Assembly: GCA_020860515.1 (NCBI GenBank) | Contig: JAJBUG010000010.1 | Location: 1-37,650, forward strand | Length of the DNA stretch: 37,650 bases | Direction: 5' to 3' | DNA from: Bacteroidales bacterium | Lineage (GTDB): Bacteria > Bacteroidota > Bacteroidia > Bacteroidales > Muribaculaceae | Part shown: positions 1-7,870 of the stretch, in pieces | How positions within the stretch are numbered: the stretch's first letter is position 1 | How the letters are laid out: every line of letters starts with the position of its first letter | Notes under the pieces: model-generated | Told to the model about the DNA's origin: nothing | Databases searched by the model: none | The model's input: the letters and a program-made list of their open reading frames with translations, nothing else | Program-made: the position numbers and the translations under genes

Positions 1-90
1 AAAAACGTAAAACTAAAAACGTAAAACTAAAAACGTAAAACGTAAAACGTAAAACTAAAAACGTAAAACTAAAAACGTAACACTTAACAC
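1..90. repeat. 7-bp tandem array, TAAAACG type
   Basis: About thirteen consecutive 7-base units alternate between AAAAACG, TAAAACT and TAAAACG, decaying to TAACACT at the right edge. The array begins at or before the window edge and stops about 20 bases before the first start codon. The same unit recurs at 32792-32839 in front of rarA. No ORF or RNA motif explains it. Confidence 0.95.
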
Positions 91-111
91 ATTTTGATTG
101 TTATAATGTAA

Positions 112-1794
112 ATGAGACACGTTAATCACGACATACCGAACTTAGCTCTTTGGATTGTCCCTTTGTTGTTAGTGGTGCCAAATGTGCTGTTGGCCTTCAC
201 CGAGGGCTGGCCCCTACTGTATAAAATCACAGATATAGCATTGGCATTCGGAGCATTCTTGGTGGTAATATCGCTCACTCGCAACATCGGATGGATGATC
301 ATCCTTTGTTTTCCATTCATCTTTTACAGCGCCTTTCAGATAGTGCTGCTTTACCTCTACGACGGTGGTATTATTGCAATCGATATGTTTGTCAATGTGG
401 CCACGACCAATTTCACCGAAGCCACCGAATTGCTGCGCAATCTGAAATTGGCCATGGGCACTGTGTTTATCCTGTATCTGCCTCCACTGATCTGGGCCAT
501 TTATGCCATTGTCAAAAAGAAGCGCACCTCGCGTGATGCGCTGTTTATGCCGCGCTTGGCTGGCTGGACTCTCGTGGGCGCAGGCCTGGTTTTTTTGGCT
601 CTGTGCTACTTTATGTACCCCAACTTCGATGCACGCAAGCATCTGTTTCCGCTCAATGTAGTGTGCAATACTATGGAGGCTGCTAATCGCACAGTCCGCA
701 CCAATCATTACCCCGAGACCTCAGCCAACTTCTCTTACCGAGCTACCTCAACCCGACCAGCCGACGAAAAGGAAGTGTATGTAATGGTAATTGGCGAAAC
801 AGCCCGGGCCGACAACTGGCAGCTTATGGGATATGACCGCCCCACCAATCCCAAGCTAATCCAGCGCAGCGGACTGGTAGCTTTTCCGAGGGCTATGTCT
901 GAGTCAAATACCACCCATAAGAGCGTGCCTATTATCCTATCGTATCTCAACGCTCGCAATTTTGGCGACTCTATCCACCATACCAAGGGCATTGTCTCTG
1001 CTTTCAAGGATGCTGGCTACTGCACAGCCTTCTTCTCGGCCCAAAGGCGCAACCATTCGTTCATCGACTACTTCGGCGAAGAGGCTGATGCTTGGGAATT
1101 TATTGTGGAGAACGGCGACCCCCAGAAGGACGATTACCTGATGCCCCATCTCAAATGCTTTATCGATACCGCGAAAGCCGACAAGCTCTTTATCGTGCTT
1201 CACAGCTATGGATCGCATTTCAATTACACTGACCGCTATCCCGAGCAATTCGCCCAATTTCAACCCTGCGATTACCTTAGCGCTCAAGCTAAATATCGCG
1301 ATGAGCTGATAAATGCCTACGACAATTCGATTCTCTATACTGATTCATTCCTCAACGACATTTGTGATGAATTGGAAGATACTGGCGTGCCTGCAGCATT
1401 GGTTTATCTCAGCGACCATGGCGAGGATATATTCGACGACCAGCGCGGCCGATTCCTCCACGCCTCGCCTACCCCTACGTTCTATCAGCTGCATGTGCCC
1501 ATGATAGCTTGGATGAGCCCTGCATATATCGAAAAGTATCCTGAAAAGTATCGTTTCACCCTGCGTCATCGTCTGGGCCAAGTGGATAGCAGCGAATCAG
1601 CCTTCCACACCATGCTCGATATCGCAGGCATCACATCGCCATATTTCTATCCATCGAAATCACTTGCCAACAAGGCCTACGCCGACCCAGTTAGGCTCTA
1701 CATCAACGACTACAACGAGGGAGTGTCGCTTCACGAAAGCGGCTTCCAGCCCCTCGATTTCCGAAAACTGGAGATGCTGGCACATACACCATAA
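112..1794 (+). CDS. Phosphoethanolamine transferase-like membrane enzyme (EptA/sulfatase fold)
   Basis: The N-terminal ~190 residues hold about five hydrophobic segments; the rest is a periplasmic alkaline-phosphatase/sulfatase-type domain. Visible catalytic residues are E229 in the GETARADN motif, the likely nucleophile T268 in NTTHKSVP, D435 and H436 in LSDHGED, and H450. This set is that of the EptA/CptA family, which moves phosphoethanolamine from phosphatidylethanolamine onto lipid A or core sugars at the inner-membrane outer face. Length (560 aa) is normal. Lipid A as the acceptor is an inference; an unlinked lpx cluster lies about 21 kb away. The start lies just after a 7-bp array, and the stop codon lies inside a long hairpin. 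A capsule or other glycan acceptor is possible. Confidence 0.85.
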   Translation: MRHVNHDIPNLALWIVPLLLVVPNVLLAFTEGWPLLYKITDIALAFGAFLVVISLTRNIGWMIILCFPFIFYSAFQIVLLYLYDGGIIAIDMFVNVATTNFTEATELLRNLKLAMGTVFILYLPPLIWAIYAIVKKKRTSRDALFMPRLAGWTLVGAGLVFLALCYFMYPNFDARKHLFPLNVVCNTMEAANRTVRTNHYPETSANFSYRATSTRPADEKEVYVMVIGETARADNWQLMGYDRPTNPKLIQRSGLVAFPRAMSESNTTHKSVPIILSYLNARNFGDSIHHTKGIVSAFKDAGYCTAFFSAQRRNHSFIDYFGEEADAWEFIVENGDPQKDDYLMPHLKCFIDTAKADKLFIVLHSYGSHFNYTDRYPEQFAQFQPCDYLSAQAKYRDELINAYDNSILYTDSFLNDICDELEDTGVPAALVYLSDHGEDIFDDQRGRFLHASPTPTFYQLHVPMIAWMSPAYIEKYPEKYRFTLRHRLGQVDSSESAFHTMLDIAGITSPYFYPSKSLANKAYADPVRLYINDYNEGVSLHESGFQPLDFRKLEMLAHTP

Positions 1795-1836
1795 AAAGAA
1801 TCGAGGCTCCCAGCTGGGAGCCTCGATTCTTTTTAT
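1791..1836. terminator. Bidirectional terminator, perfect 46-bp palindrome
   Basis: Two 23-base arms are perfectly complementary about a centre at 1813/1814, GC-rich in the middle with A-run and T-run edges, so the hairpin works for both converging genes. Both stop codons (1792-1794 plus, 1833-1835 minus) lie inside the palindrome. Confidence 0.9.
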
Positions 1837-2168
1837 TTATTGGCTTTTGCTGCTTCGTTGATGGGGTCGATCAGCTTTTGCACCTCTGCCTCATATTCGC
1901 TCAGGGCTTTGTTGTAGGCTGCTTTGAAATATTGGGTGCGAGCCAGTTTGAAGGCTTGATGCGAATCGAATGCGTCGGGGCTCTTGTCGAAATTAATCGA
2001 AAGGCGCTCCTTGGCTTGCTGGGTTAGACCGGCGAGCTTGCTCAGCAGCTCGGTTGCTTTTTCCTCGGTGAGAAGGCCAGCATATACGGCTGCGGGCACT
2101 ACCACCTGCACCACCTCGTCCTCAATGCGGTCGATGTGTTTTTTCAGGTCACGTTTGCTTGTAATCAT
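1833..2168 (-). CDS. Small all-helical protein of unknown function
   Basis: This is a 111-residue soluble protein without a signal peptide or membrane segment. It is rich in Lys, Glu and Ala and looks almost wholly alpha-helical. I recognise no family. A Bacteroidetes promoter (2226-2257) precedes it, and it ends in the shared palindromic terminator, so it appears to be a monocistronic transcribed gene rather than a chance ORF. The neighbouring S24 regulator lies upstream on the same strand, but a separate promoter between them argues against simple co-transcription. Confidence 0.75.
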   Translation of the reverse strand: MITSKRDLKKHIDRIEDEVVQVVVPAAVYAGLLTEEKATELLSKLAGLTQQAKERLSINFDKSPDAFDSHQAFKLARTQYFKAAYNKALSEYEAEVQKLIDPINEAAKANK

Positions 2169-2225
2169 ATCGGTATGATTTAAAATATTTGTTTCAACTT
2201 AGCGAACAGATTCACAGTTGCACTG

Positions 2226-2257
2226 CAAATTTAGCACTTTAAATTGAGATTGACAAA
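2226..2257 (-). promoter_or_regulatory. Bacteroidetes-type promoter for the small helical gene
   Basis: On the minus strand, TTTG (2254-2257) is followed after 20 bases by TAAATTTG (2226-2233), matching the TTTG-N19-21-TAnnTTTG pattern. The start codon is about 55 bases downstream. Confidence 0.75.
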
Positions 2258-2310
2258 ATATCTCACCAATTATTACATTTTTCCTGCCCTCTTTGTTCAC
2301 GCCACAGGCA

Positions 2311-3024
2311 TCACTGAGCAAAGAATGGCTTGTTATAGCTCAGTACTCTGTAGAGGGCATAAATCGCCACCTTGGGCACATGCATCTTGGGGTATTTGGG
2401 GTTGATGCTTTCGGCCCATACATAAGTGTCGTTCTCCGCATCGGGCATCACCTTCTTTACGAACACTCCATTCTCCGTGTCAAGCACCATAGCATGGCCC
2501 CAAGGAATGAACGAGGCCTCGTTGATCCTTTTGATAAACAGGATGGCCCCATCGGGGAAAAGAGGCTCCATCGAATCGCCCGACACTGGCACGGCCAAAT
2601 CAGCCTGGGGATTTGGCGAAACGATTTTGGGACATTCCGACAATTCCACTCCGCTTTCATAATATGTGGCGATTGGCCCCGCTGAAGCTGTGAGTTCAAC
2701 CAGCGGGACCAACTTGACATTGGTGCGAGGCATGGAGTTCTCCCTCAGGTCGGTGTTGCTGTGCGCCAAGTCCCGGTCGCGCTCCTCCGGGCTGTCGCTG
2801 GGTTCTTCAATCATCTGGCCCTCGCCAGTCATGAGCCATACGCGGCTGATGCGCGGAAACACTGCCGTGAGGCGGTCGCACACCGTAGGCGAGATATTGC
2901 GCGTCTTGCCCTTTAATATATCATAGAATGCCTGCGGACGCTCGTATCCGCAGAGGTCGGCCAGGGCCTTCACGTTGGTGTGCATATGAGCCACCAGTGC
3001 TTCGAGTCGTTGTGCAGCTGTCAT
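2311..3024 (-). CDS. HTH-S24 peptidase transcriptional regulator (LexA/CI-like)
   Basis: The N-terminal ~70 residues look like a helix-turn-helix DNA-binding domain, and the C-terminal half is an S24 (LexA-type) self-cleavage domain. The Ser nucleophile is S151 in VSGDSMEP and the Lys general base is K190 in GVFVKKV. A possible Ala-Gly scissile bond is A115-G116 in LTASAGP. Such proteins usually repress phage or stress genes and self-cleave on RecA filaments. No phage genes or other SOS genes adjoin it. It is divergent from the citC-like gene with both promoters in the 3025-3220 gap, so it may regulate that gene or itself (inference). Confidence 0.88.
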   Translation of the reverse strand: MTAAQRLEALVAHMHTNVKALADLCGYERPQAFYDILKGKTRNISPTVCDRLTAVFPRISRVWLMTGEGQMIEEPSDSPEERDRDLAHSNTDLRENSMPRTNVKLVPLVELTASAGPIATYYESGVELSECPKIVSPNPQADLAVPVSGDSMEPLFPDGAILFIKRINEASFIPWGHAMVLDTENGVFVKKVMPDAENDTYVWAESINPKYPKMHVPKVAIYALYRVLSYNKPFFAQ

Positions 3025-3053
3025 ATCTTCAGAATTTTTCTTGATTTCTTTTG

Positions 3054-3061
3054 CAAAGATA
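3054..3061 (-). promoter_or_regulatory. -7 element for the S24 regulator gene
   Basis: The minus strand reads TATCTTTG here, a full TAnnTTTG match about 30 bases before the start codon. A TTTG at 3085-3088 lies 23 bases upstream, slightly beyond the usual spacing. Confidence 0.6.
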
Positions 3062-3163
3062 CGACTTAAATTTCAGATTCACCCCAAATCTTCAAAAAAT
3101 AATGCTAATAAATTCAGTTGACGAAAAAATTTCCTGATTATCGAAAAAAATTTCACCAAATAA

Positions 3164-3194
3164 TTTGTTAATAAATTTAAAATAGCTACATTTG
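3164..3194 (+). promoter_or_regulatory. Bacteroidetes-type promoter for the citC-like gene
   Basis: TTTG at 3164-3167 and TACATTTG at 3187-3194 are separated by 19 bases, a full consensus match 26 bases before the start codon. Confidence 0.8.
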
Positions 3195-3220
3195 CATAAC
3201 ACAAACACAACACCTATGGC

Positions 3221-4573
3221 ATGAAACCCGAGTATGAACTTCGGCAAATCACTACCGAGCAGCAACGAACTGCGGTAACCGCCCTGTTGGAGAAATGCAA
3301 TCTGCAGCCGCAGATTTCTCCCTACTGTGTGGGCATATTTGATGCCAGTGATCGGCTCGTGGCATGCGCTGGCCTCGACGGCTATGTAATCAAGGGGGTG
3401 GCCGTGGATCCTAAGACTCGCGACTTGGCCTTCCCCATCAAACTAATTTCTCATCTCATCAAATACGCCCGCGAGAAAGGCGGCGTAGGCAGCGTGATGA
3501 TTTTCACCAAGCCCGAATATAAGCGCCTATTCATGTACCTTGGCATGAAGCCTCTGGCACAGGCCCCCAAGGCTGTGCTGCTTGAGGCCCAGCCTACAGG
3601 GCTCGATGCTTATGTGAACTACCTGCGCGAAGAGAGCCAGAAATACAAGGGCAAGAAAGGCGTGATTGTAATGAATGCCAATCCGCTGACCATGGGCCAC
3701 GCATATTTGGTGGAGACTGTGGCGCGCCAGGTGGACCATCTGTTCATTATACCCGTAATGGAAAATCAGTCGGAGTTCTCCTATGCTGAGCGCCGATTGA
3801 TGCTGCTTAGCCTTGAGTTCAAGCTCGACAATGTGCATGTGCTCAAGGGGAGCCGCTATGTTATTTCGGCTGCCACCTTCCCCACTTATTTTATCAAGGA
3901 AGCGTCGCATATCGCCGATACCCATATCAATCTCGATTGCAACCTCTTTGCCAACCATATTGCCCCGGCCCTGGGAGCAACTGTGCGATTCGTAGGCTCT
4001 GAGCCCAAGGATCCACTCACCAATCGCTACAATGCGCTGATGAAAGAGCTCCTGCCACTTGAGGTGGTGGAGATTCCGCGCATCGAAAGCGGCAACTTGC
4101 CTATCAGCGCCTCGCGAGTGCGCAAAGCGATGCACGAAAATGTGCTGCATACCATCTGGCCATTCTTGGCTCCTGGCTCTCGGCCCTATGTACTGGCCCA
4201 TGCTGCATGCCAAGCATTGACCCAGGCACATGGCAAAATGGCTATCAAGGCAGCTGACCAATATGCCAGCCTTGGCAATAATTGCCCTATCTTGCGCAAT
4301 TCAATCAAGTCATTGACACCACTATTTGCGCGAATGGCAATTCCTGGAATCACAGGCGAAAAGCTGGACCAGCTGTGCATGACAGCCGAGCACGAAATTC
4401 GCACTCTTGCTGGGTTTGAATGTATGCTTAGTGAATTTATATGGCCATTCGGCAAGGCTCTTGCAGCCTGCGCCCATTCGCTCAATGTGCGAGGCTATAT
4501 ATTAAGGGAAGATTTAGAAGAAACCTCAATCCCTGCCCTGGAATTATTCATATCATCAGTATCCCAACCATAA
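3221..4573 (+). CDS. citC: [Citrate lyase] ligase CitC-like protein with extra C-terminal region
   Basis: Residues ~1-120 look like the GNAT-like domain of CitC; residues ~145-325 are the nucleotidyltransferase domain, with NPLTMGH (T157, G159, H160) and ISASR at 295-299. CitC acetylates the prosthetic group on the acyl-carrier subunit of citrate lyase using acetate and ATP. At 450 aa the protein is ~120 longer than plain CitC. The tail from about residue 325 appears alpha-helical and matches neither the CitX nor the CitG motifs I know. No citD, citE or citF lies in the window, so the acceptor is unclear; it may sit elsewhere or the protein may act on another carrier. It has its own promoter and a strong terminator. 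Confidence 0.8.
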   Translation: MKPEYELRQITTEQQRTAVTALLEKCNLQPQISPYCVGIFDASDRLVACAGLDGYVIKGVAVDPKTRDLAFPIKLISHLIKYAREKGGVGSVMIFTKPEYKRLFMYLGMKPLAQAPKAVLLEAQPTGLDAYVNYLREESQKYKGKKGVIVMNANPLTMGHAYLVETVARQVDHLFIIPVMENQSEFSYAERRLMLLSLEFKLDNVHVLKGSRYVISAATFPTYFIKEASHIADTHINLDCNLFANHIAPALGATVRFVGSEPKDPLTNRYNALMKELLPLEVVEIPRIESGNLPISASRVRKAMHENVLHTIWPFLAPGSRPYVLAHAACQALTQAHGKMAIKAADQYASLGNNCPILRNSIKSLTPLFARMAIPGITGEKLDQLCMTAEHEIRTLAGFECMLSEFIWPFGKALAACAHSLNVRGYILREDLEETSIPALELFISSVSQP

Positions 4574-4574
4574 G

Positions 4575-4600
4575 AAAAGCCGCGCAATGCGCGGCTTTTT
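4575..4600. terminator. Rho-independent terminator, bidirectional
   Basis: The stem AAAAGCCGCGC pairs with GCGCGGCTTTT around an AAT loop, followed by a T run. It sits between the converging citC-like and porin genes. Confidence 0.9.
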
Positions 4601-4622
4601 CGCTGTTATATAGATAGAGTGC

Positions 4623-5930
4623 TTAAAGAGTAAACATGATTTGAGTCTGGATACGGTTGTCGTGACCCGAGCCCATGTTCCAAGTTTGATGCTTGCCATA
4701 GAGGTATTCAATGCCCCACTGCAGATAGGGGGTGATGTTGTAGAATATATTGGCAGCGCCATAAAGGGCATATTTGTAATTGGCTCCATCCTCGCTGGTC
4801 GCATAGTCAGATACTTTCCAGATGCGAGATTCCGAACCCATTACATTAACCTGCCACTTTGAGTTGAGGTTAAATGTAAAGCCAAAGTTGAGACCCATCA
4901 TCGGAGAAGCTTTCATCTTGCCAGGCTTTGCATTGTCGGGAACGAACGACAGGGGCATTCCAGCAATATCCTGCAAGTAAGCGCCGATGCCTTGGCCATA
5001 AGCTGCCTGATAGTAGAATATCACGCTGCCATTCTTGGGACCCAGATTGCCCGAAGCCATTACGCCCCAGCCTACCAAGTGACGTGTCTTGTCGGCAATC
5101 AGGTCGCGATAGCTGAAGTTACGGATAATACCCGAAATACGCAGACGGTTCTGGTCAGTCCCATACTGAATCCACATTGGGATATCAGGCACCATCTGCT
5201 CGGCATCGCCATAATCGGCTACTTGCTTTCCATCGAATGTTGGATAGTCCTTGCCGCGATATACGCCGTTGCTCGAGTTCCACGATGGCATGTCAAGACC
5301 GAGGGCAAACTGGAATCCATTGTAATTCTTCGACTTATAGCTGACTTCATACACGGTGGTAGCCAAGCATCCGCTGGGGCCCTGAGGATCGATTGTCGGC
5401 GGCTGCATGGCATCGCCATCCTGAATAAGAGTATTCTTTTCACCAGCGGTGAATCCGCGCCATGTAACGTAAGCTTTCTTCAGTTTCAGGGTATTGTTGA
5501 TGCCATTGGTACCGAATTTTACATAACCTGTGATTTGGTCGGCGGACCCAGCCAAGCCAACAATCTGGAAGTCAACGTCGGCATTGAGAGGGTTGATATA
5601 ATAGTCGCCCTTGTGGCCCTTGGTTGCTGGCACGGGGATGAGCTGGGTCACAAAGTTGATGCCAGCGCCATCCACATTATATAGGTTGTTGCCAAGGTCA
5701 ACGCCCATGATTGTGTTGATCTGACCGCCAATAGTCATGAAGAAGCTGCGATCCTGCGACTTTACTGTGAATTTAGGCACAGGAATCTCGTGAGGGCCCG
5801 ATGGGCGGTCAGCGGCAAGGATTACTGAATCTTCGGCAGATGTGCGCACGATTGATAGGGAGTGAGGCGACTGAGCCACTGCGGCTGTGCCAACACAAAG
5901 CGCCATCATAAGGGTAAACGTGGTTTTCAT
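4623..5930 (-). CDS. DcaP-like outer-membrane porin
   Basis: A 20-residue signal peptide ending in AVAQ precedes a 415-residue mature protein of alternating polar and aromatic strands that ends in a beta strand with C-terminal IMFTL, as expected for an outer-membrane barrel. The layout resembles DcaP-type porins, in which an N-terminal periplasmic stretch (about 20-60) precedes the barrel. DcaP-like trimers pass small organic acids; the substrate here is unknown. It is divergent from an MFS transporter gene, so the pair may form outer and inner membrane steps of one uptake route (inference). The fold is better supported than the family name. Confidence 0.75.
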   Translation of the reverse strand: MKTTFTLMMALCVGTAAVAQSPHSLSIVRTSAEDSVILAADRPSGPHEIPVPKFTVKSQDRSFFMTIGGQINTIMGVDLGNNLYNVDGAGINFVTQLIPVPATKGHKGDYYINPLNADVDFQIVGLAGSADQITGYVKFGTNGINNTLKLKKAYVTWRGFTAGEKNTLIQDGDAMQPPTIDPQGPSGCLATTVYEVSYKSKNYNGFQFALGLDMPSWNSSNGVYRGKDYPTFDGKQVADYGDAEQMVPDIPMWIQYGTDQNRLRISGIIRNFSYRDLIADKTRHLVGWGVMASGNLGPKNGSVIFYYQAAYGQGIGAYLQDIAGMPLSFVPDNAKPGKMKASPMMGLNFGFTFNLNSKWQVNVMGSESRIWKVSDYATSEDGANYKYALYGAANIFYNITPYLQWGIEYLYGKHQTWNMGSGHDNRIQTQIMFTL

Positions 5931-5976
5931 AATCGAGATAGTTGAATAGTTGGTTATGTTAATATGTTTTTACAAC

Positions 5977-6002
5977 AATTCAACTTCCAAAAGTGTTGAA
6001 TT
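5977..6002. promoter_or_regulatory. Inverted repeat in porin/MFS divergent gap
   Basis: AATTCAAC (5977-5984) and GTTGAATT (5995-6002) are perfect inverted repeats 10 bases apart, about 30 bases before the MFS start and 47 before the porin start. A shared operator is possible. I see no clear TAnnTTTG box for either gene. Confidence 0.4.
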
Positions 6003-6032
6003 TATAGACCGAGTAATTACTACTTGGGACAC

Positions 6033-7457
6033 ATGTTTTTTCACTATTTATACCCTACTGCTATGAAATATGTAGATTCGGGATGTGGTAAAATACCACT
6101 AATTACACTTATTGGGATCCTATCGATATCACTGACAGTAAATTTGCCAGGATTGGCCATATCTCCCCTTTTGGACAAGCTCGACTCAGTATTCCCCCAC
6201 GTCACAGAATTGGAGACACAGCTACTTGTAACCCTCCCCAACCTTGTGATAATTCCCTTCATTCTGTGGTCGGGCAAGCTATGCAATATGAAAAATCAGA
6301 TTACAGTGCTTGTAATCGGCCTGGTTATATACACTGTTTCGGGCCTCCTTTTCCTGTTCGCCGACAGCATGATCGAGCTGATTATCCTCAGCTGCTGCCT
6401 TGGCGTAGGCTGCGGCCTGGTGATTCCCCTGGCGGCCAGCTTGATCGCGCAGAATTTCGATGGTAAGTCGCGCACCAAGCAGCTTGGCTGGAAGTCGGGC
6501 ACAAGCAATTTCATGGTTATCGTGGCCACTCTCTTTGTGGGCTGGATAGCCAAGGCTGGCTGGCATCTTGCATTCCTGGTGTATTTGGTGCCGCTTATTC
6601 CCTTGTGCCTGGTGCCATTCATGACGCGCAAGTTCATCGATAAATATCGCATCCCCGAGATAATAACCGAGCGTGTAGTAACCCAAGAAGTAACTGATAC
6701 CAATATGGTGGCTGCCAAGGTAGCCAGCAAGGAGCAAGCTAAGGAGGATGCCAAGCCAAGCCCAGTGCCCATTCCCGAGCCTCCGCATTTTAGCTTCACC
6801 AAGAAGCATGGATTGATATTGCTGTTGGGCCTGATCGGAGTGTATATTTCCATGACCTACGGCGCAATGGCCATTGGTGATTATCTTTCCTATACCATGG
6901 ACCACTACCACCTTGGCACAGCTCAAGCTGGCATCGCCACAGCCCTATTCTATTTCGGAGCCACAATGGCTGGCTTCGCCCTTACGCCAGTGATCAAATA
7001 TCTGCAGCGTCTTACACCATACGTGGCCATTATGGTTTGTATCATTGGCCTATTCGGAATGGGCTGCATCCACCACTATTGGATGTATATCATTGGCTGT
7101 CTTATCATCGGATTGGGCTATGGCATCATCCAGCCAATCGTATATGACAAGACTTCGCAGATTGCCCCGGACAGCCAAAAGTCAACAGAATACTTTGGCT
7201 ATACCCTTACTGGCAATTACATTGCGATAGCCCTGGTTCCATTCGTGGTTGGAGGCTGTGCCGACATATTCCATTGCTCCACCATCAACTTCCCCTACAT
7301 CCTGAATGGATTCATCCTGTTAGGCGTATTGGTATGGGGCTTTGTCAAATGCCGCAGCTTTATCTTCTATGTCACCAGCAAAGAAGCTAAGGTCACTCCG
7401 CTCAACGACGATGGCACACCTGTAATCCCAGATACTACATCAAATAATCAAAAATAA
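6033..7457 (+). CDS. Major facilitator superfamily transporter
   Basis: About twelve hydrophobic segments in two groups of six are separated by a charged, Pro-rich loop (about residues 200-255 with PSPVPIPEPP). This is the MFS plan for an inner-membrane secondary transporter. Substrate signatures are not evident. The frame opens with TTG at 6024; ATG at 6033 or ATG at 6063 are better starts, and 6063 fits the short cytoplasmic tail normal for MFS proteins. I chose 6033 because no ribosome-binding site separates them. Its divergent neighbour is an outer-membrane porin, and a small Ala-rich gene follows 47 bases downstream and shares the terminator. Confidence 0.88.
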   Translation: MFFHYLYPTAMKYVDSGCGKIPLITLIGILSISLTVNLPGLAISPLLDKLDSVFPHVTELETQLLVTLPNLVIIPFILWSGKLCNMKNQITVLVIGLVIYTVSGLLFLFADSMIELIILSCCLGVGCGLVIPLAASLIAQNFDGKSRTKQLGWKSGTSNFMVIVATLFVGWIAKAGWHLAFLVYLVPLIPLCLVPFMTRKFIDKYRIPEIITERVVTQEVTDTNMVAAKVASKEQAKEDAKPSPVPIPEPPHFSFTKKHGLILLLGLIGVYISMTYGAMAIGDYLSYTMDHYHLGTAQAGIATALFYFGATMAGFALTPVIKYLQRLTPYVAIMVCIIGLFGMGCIHHYWMYIIGCLIIGLGYGIIQPIVYDKTSQIAPDSQKSTEYFGYTLTGNYIAIALVPFVVGGCADIFHCSTINFPYILNGFILLGVLVWGFVKCRSFIFYVTSKEAKVTPLNDDGTPVIPDTTSNNQK

Positions 7458-7504
7458 GTTTCAATTGTTATAACTTCATAATTGAATATCAAAAATCATA
7501 TATT

Positions 7505-7807
7505 ATGGACACACAAGATGAAATGAAAGAAGCTGAGGCACAGGTAAAGACCAATGCCCAAATTAGCCAGGAAGCCGCCGCTCAGGCAGCTCAGAGTGCC
7601 AAGGTCGCTGCTCATGCAGCCGTTGATGCAGCCAAGGATGTGGCTGGCGACGTAAAGAACGCTTACAACGAACAGATGGATCAAATCCACGAAAAGGGAT
7701 TCAAGGCTTACGCCGAAGAAAAACTTGCTGATTTGCTCCATGCGAGCGCCGAAGGGGCCGAGCACCTGTCGCAAAAGCTCCGCGACCACAGCAAAGCACA
7801 AGCATAA
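7505..7807 (+). CDS. Small Ala-rich amphipathic helical protein
   Basis: This 100-residue protein is about one quarter Ala, with frequent Gln, Lys, Asp and Glu and no Cys, signal peptide or membrane segment. Residues ~5-60 have hydrophobic residues spaced as in amphipathic helices or a coiled coil, loosely like LEA or apolipoprotein-type sequences. I do not recognise a family. It follows the MFS gene by 47 bases and ends before a strong terminator, so the two are probably co-transcribed. A role in stress or membrane association is only a guess. Confidence 0.7.
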   Translation: MDTQDEMKEAEAQVKTNAQISQEAAAQAAQSAKVAAHAAVDAAKDVAGDVKNAYNEQMDQIHEKGFKAYAEEKLADLLHASAEGAEHLSQKLRDHSKAQA

Positions 7808-7824
7808 TACCAACCTATAAATCT

Positions 7825-7863
7825 AAAAGCGGCTGACACCCCTGAGCGCCAGCCGCCTTTTTT
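7825..7863. terminator. Rho-independent terminator
   Basis: GCGGCTG (7829-7835) pairs with CAGCCGC (7850-7856), with an A-rich left flank and a T-rich right flank. It closes the plus-strand MFS/helical unit and probably the converging fucosidase gene. Confidence 0.85.
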
Positions 7864-7870
7864 ATATTTC

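Noticed and set aside
1..90. CRISPR array
   Set aside because: The units are 7 bases and directly adjacent with no unique spacers; no cas genes are present. The same applies to the other arrays.
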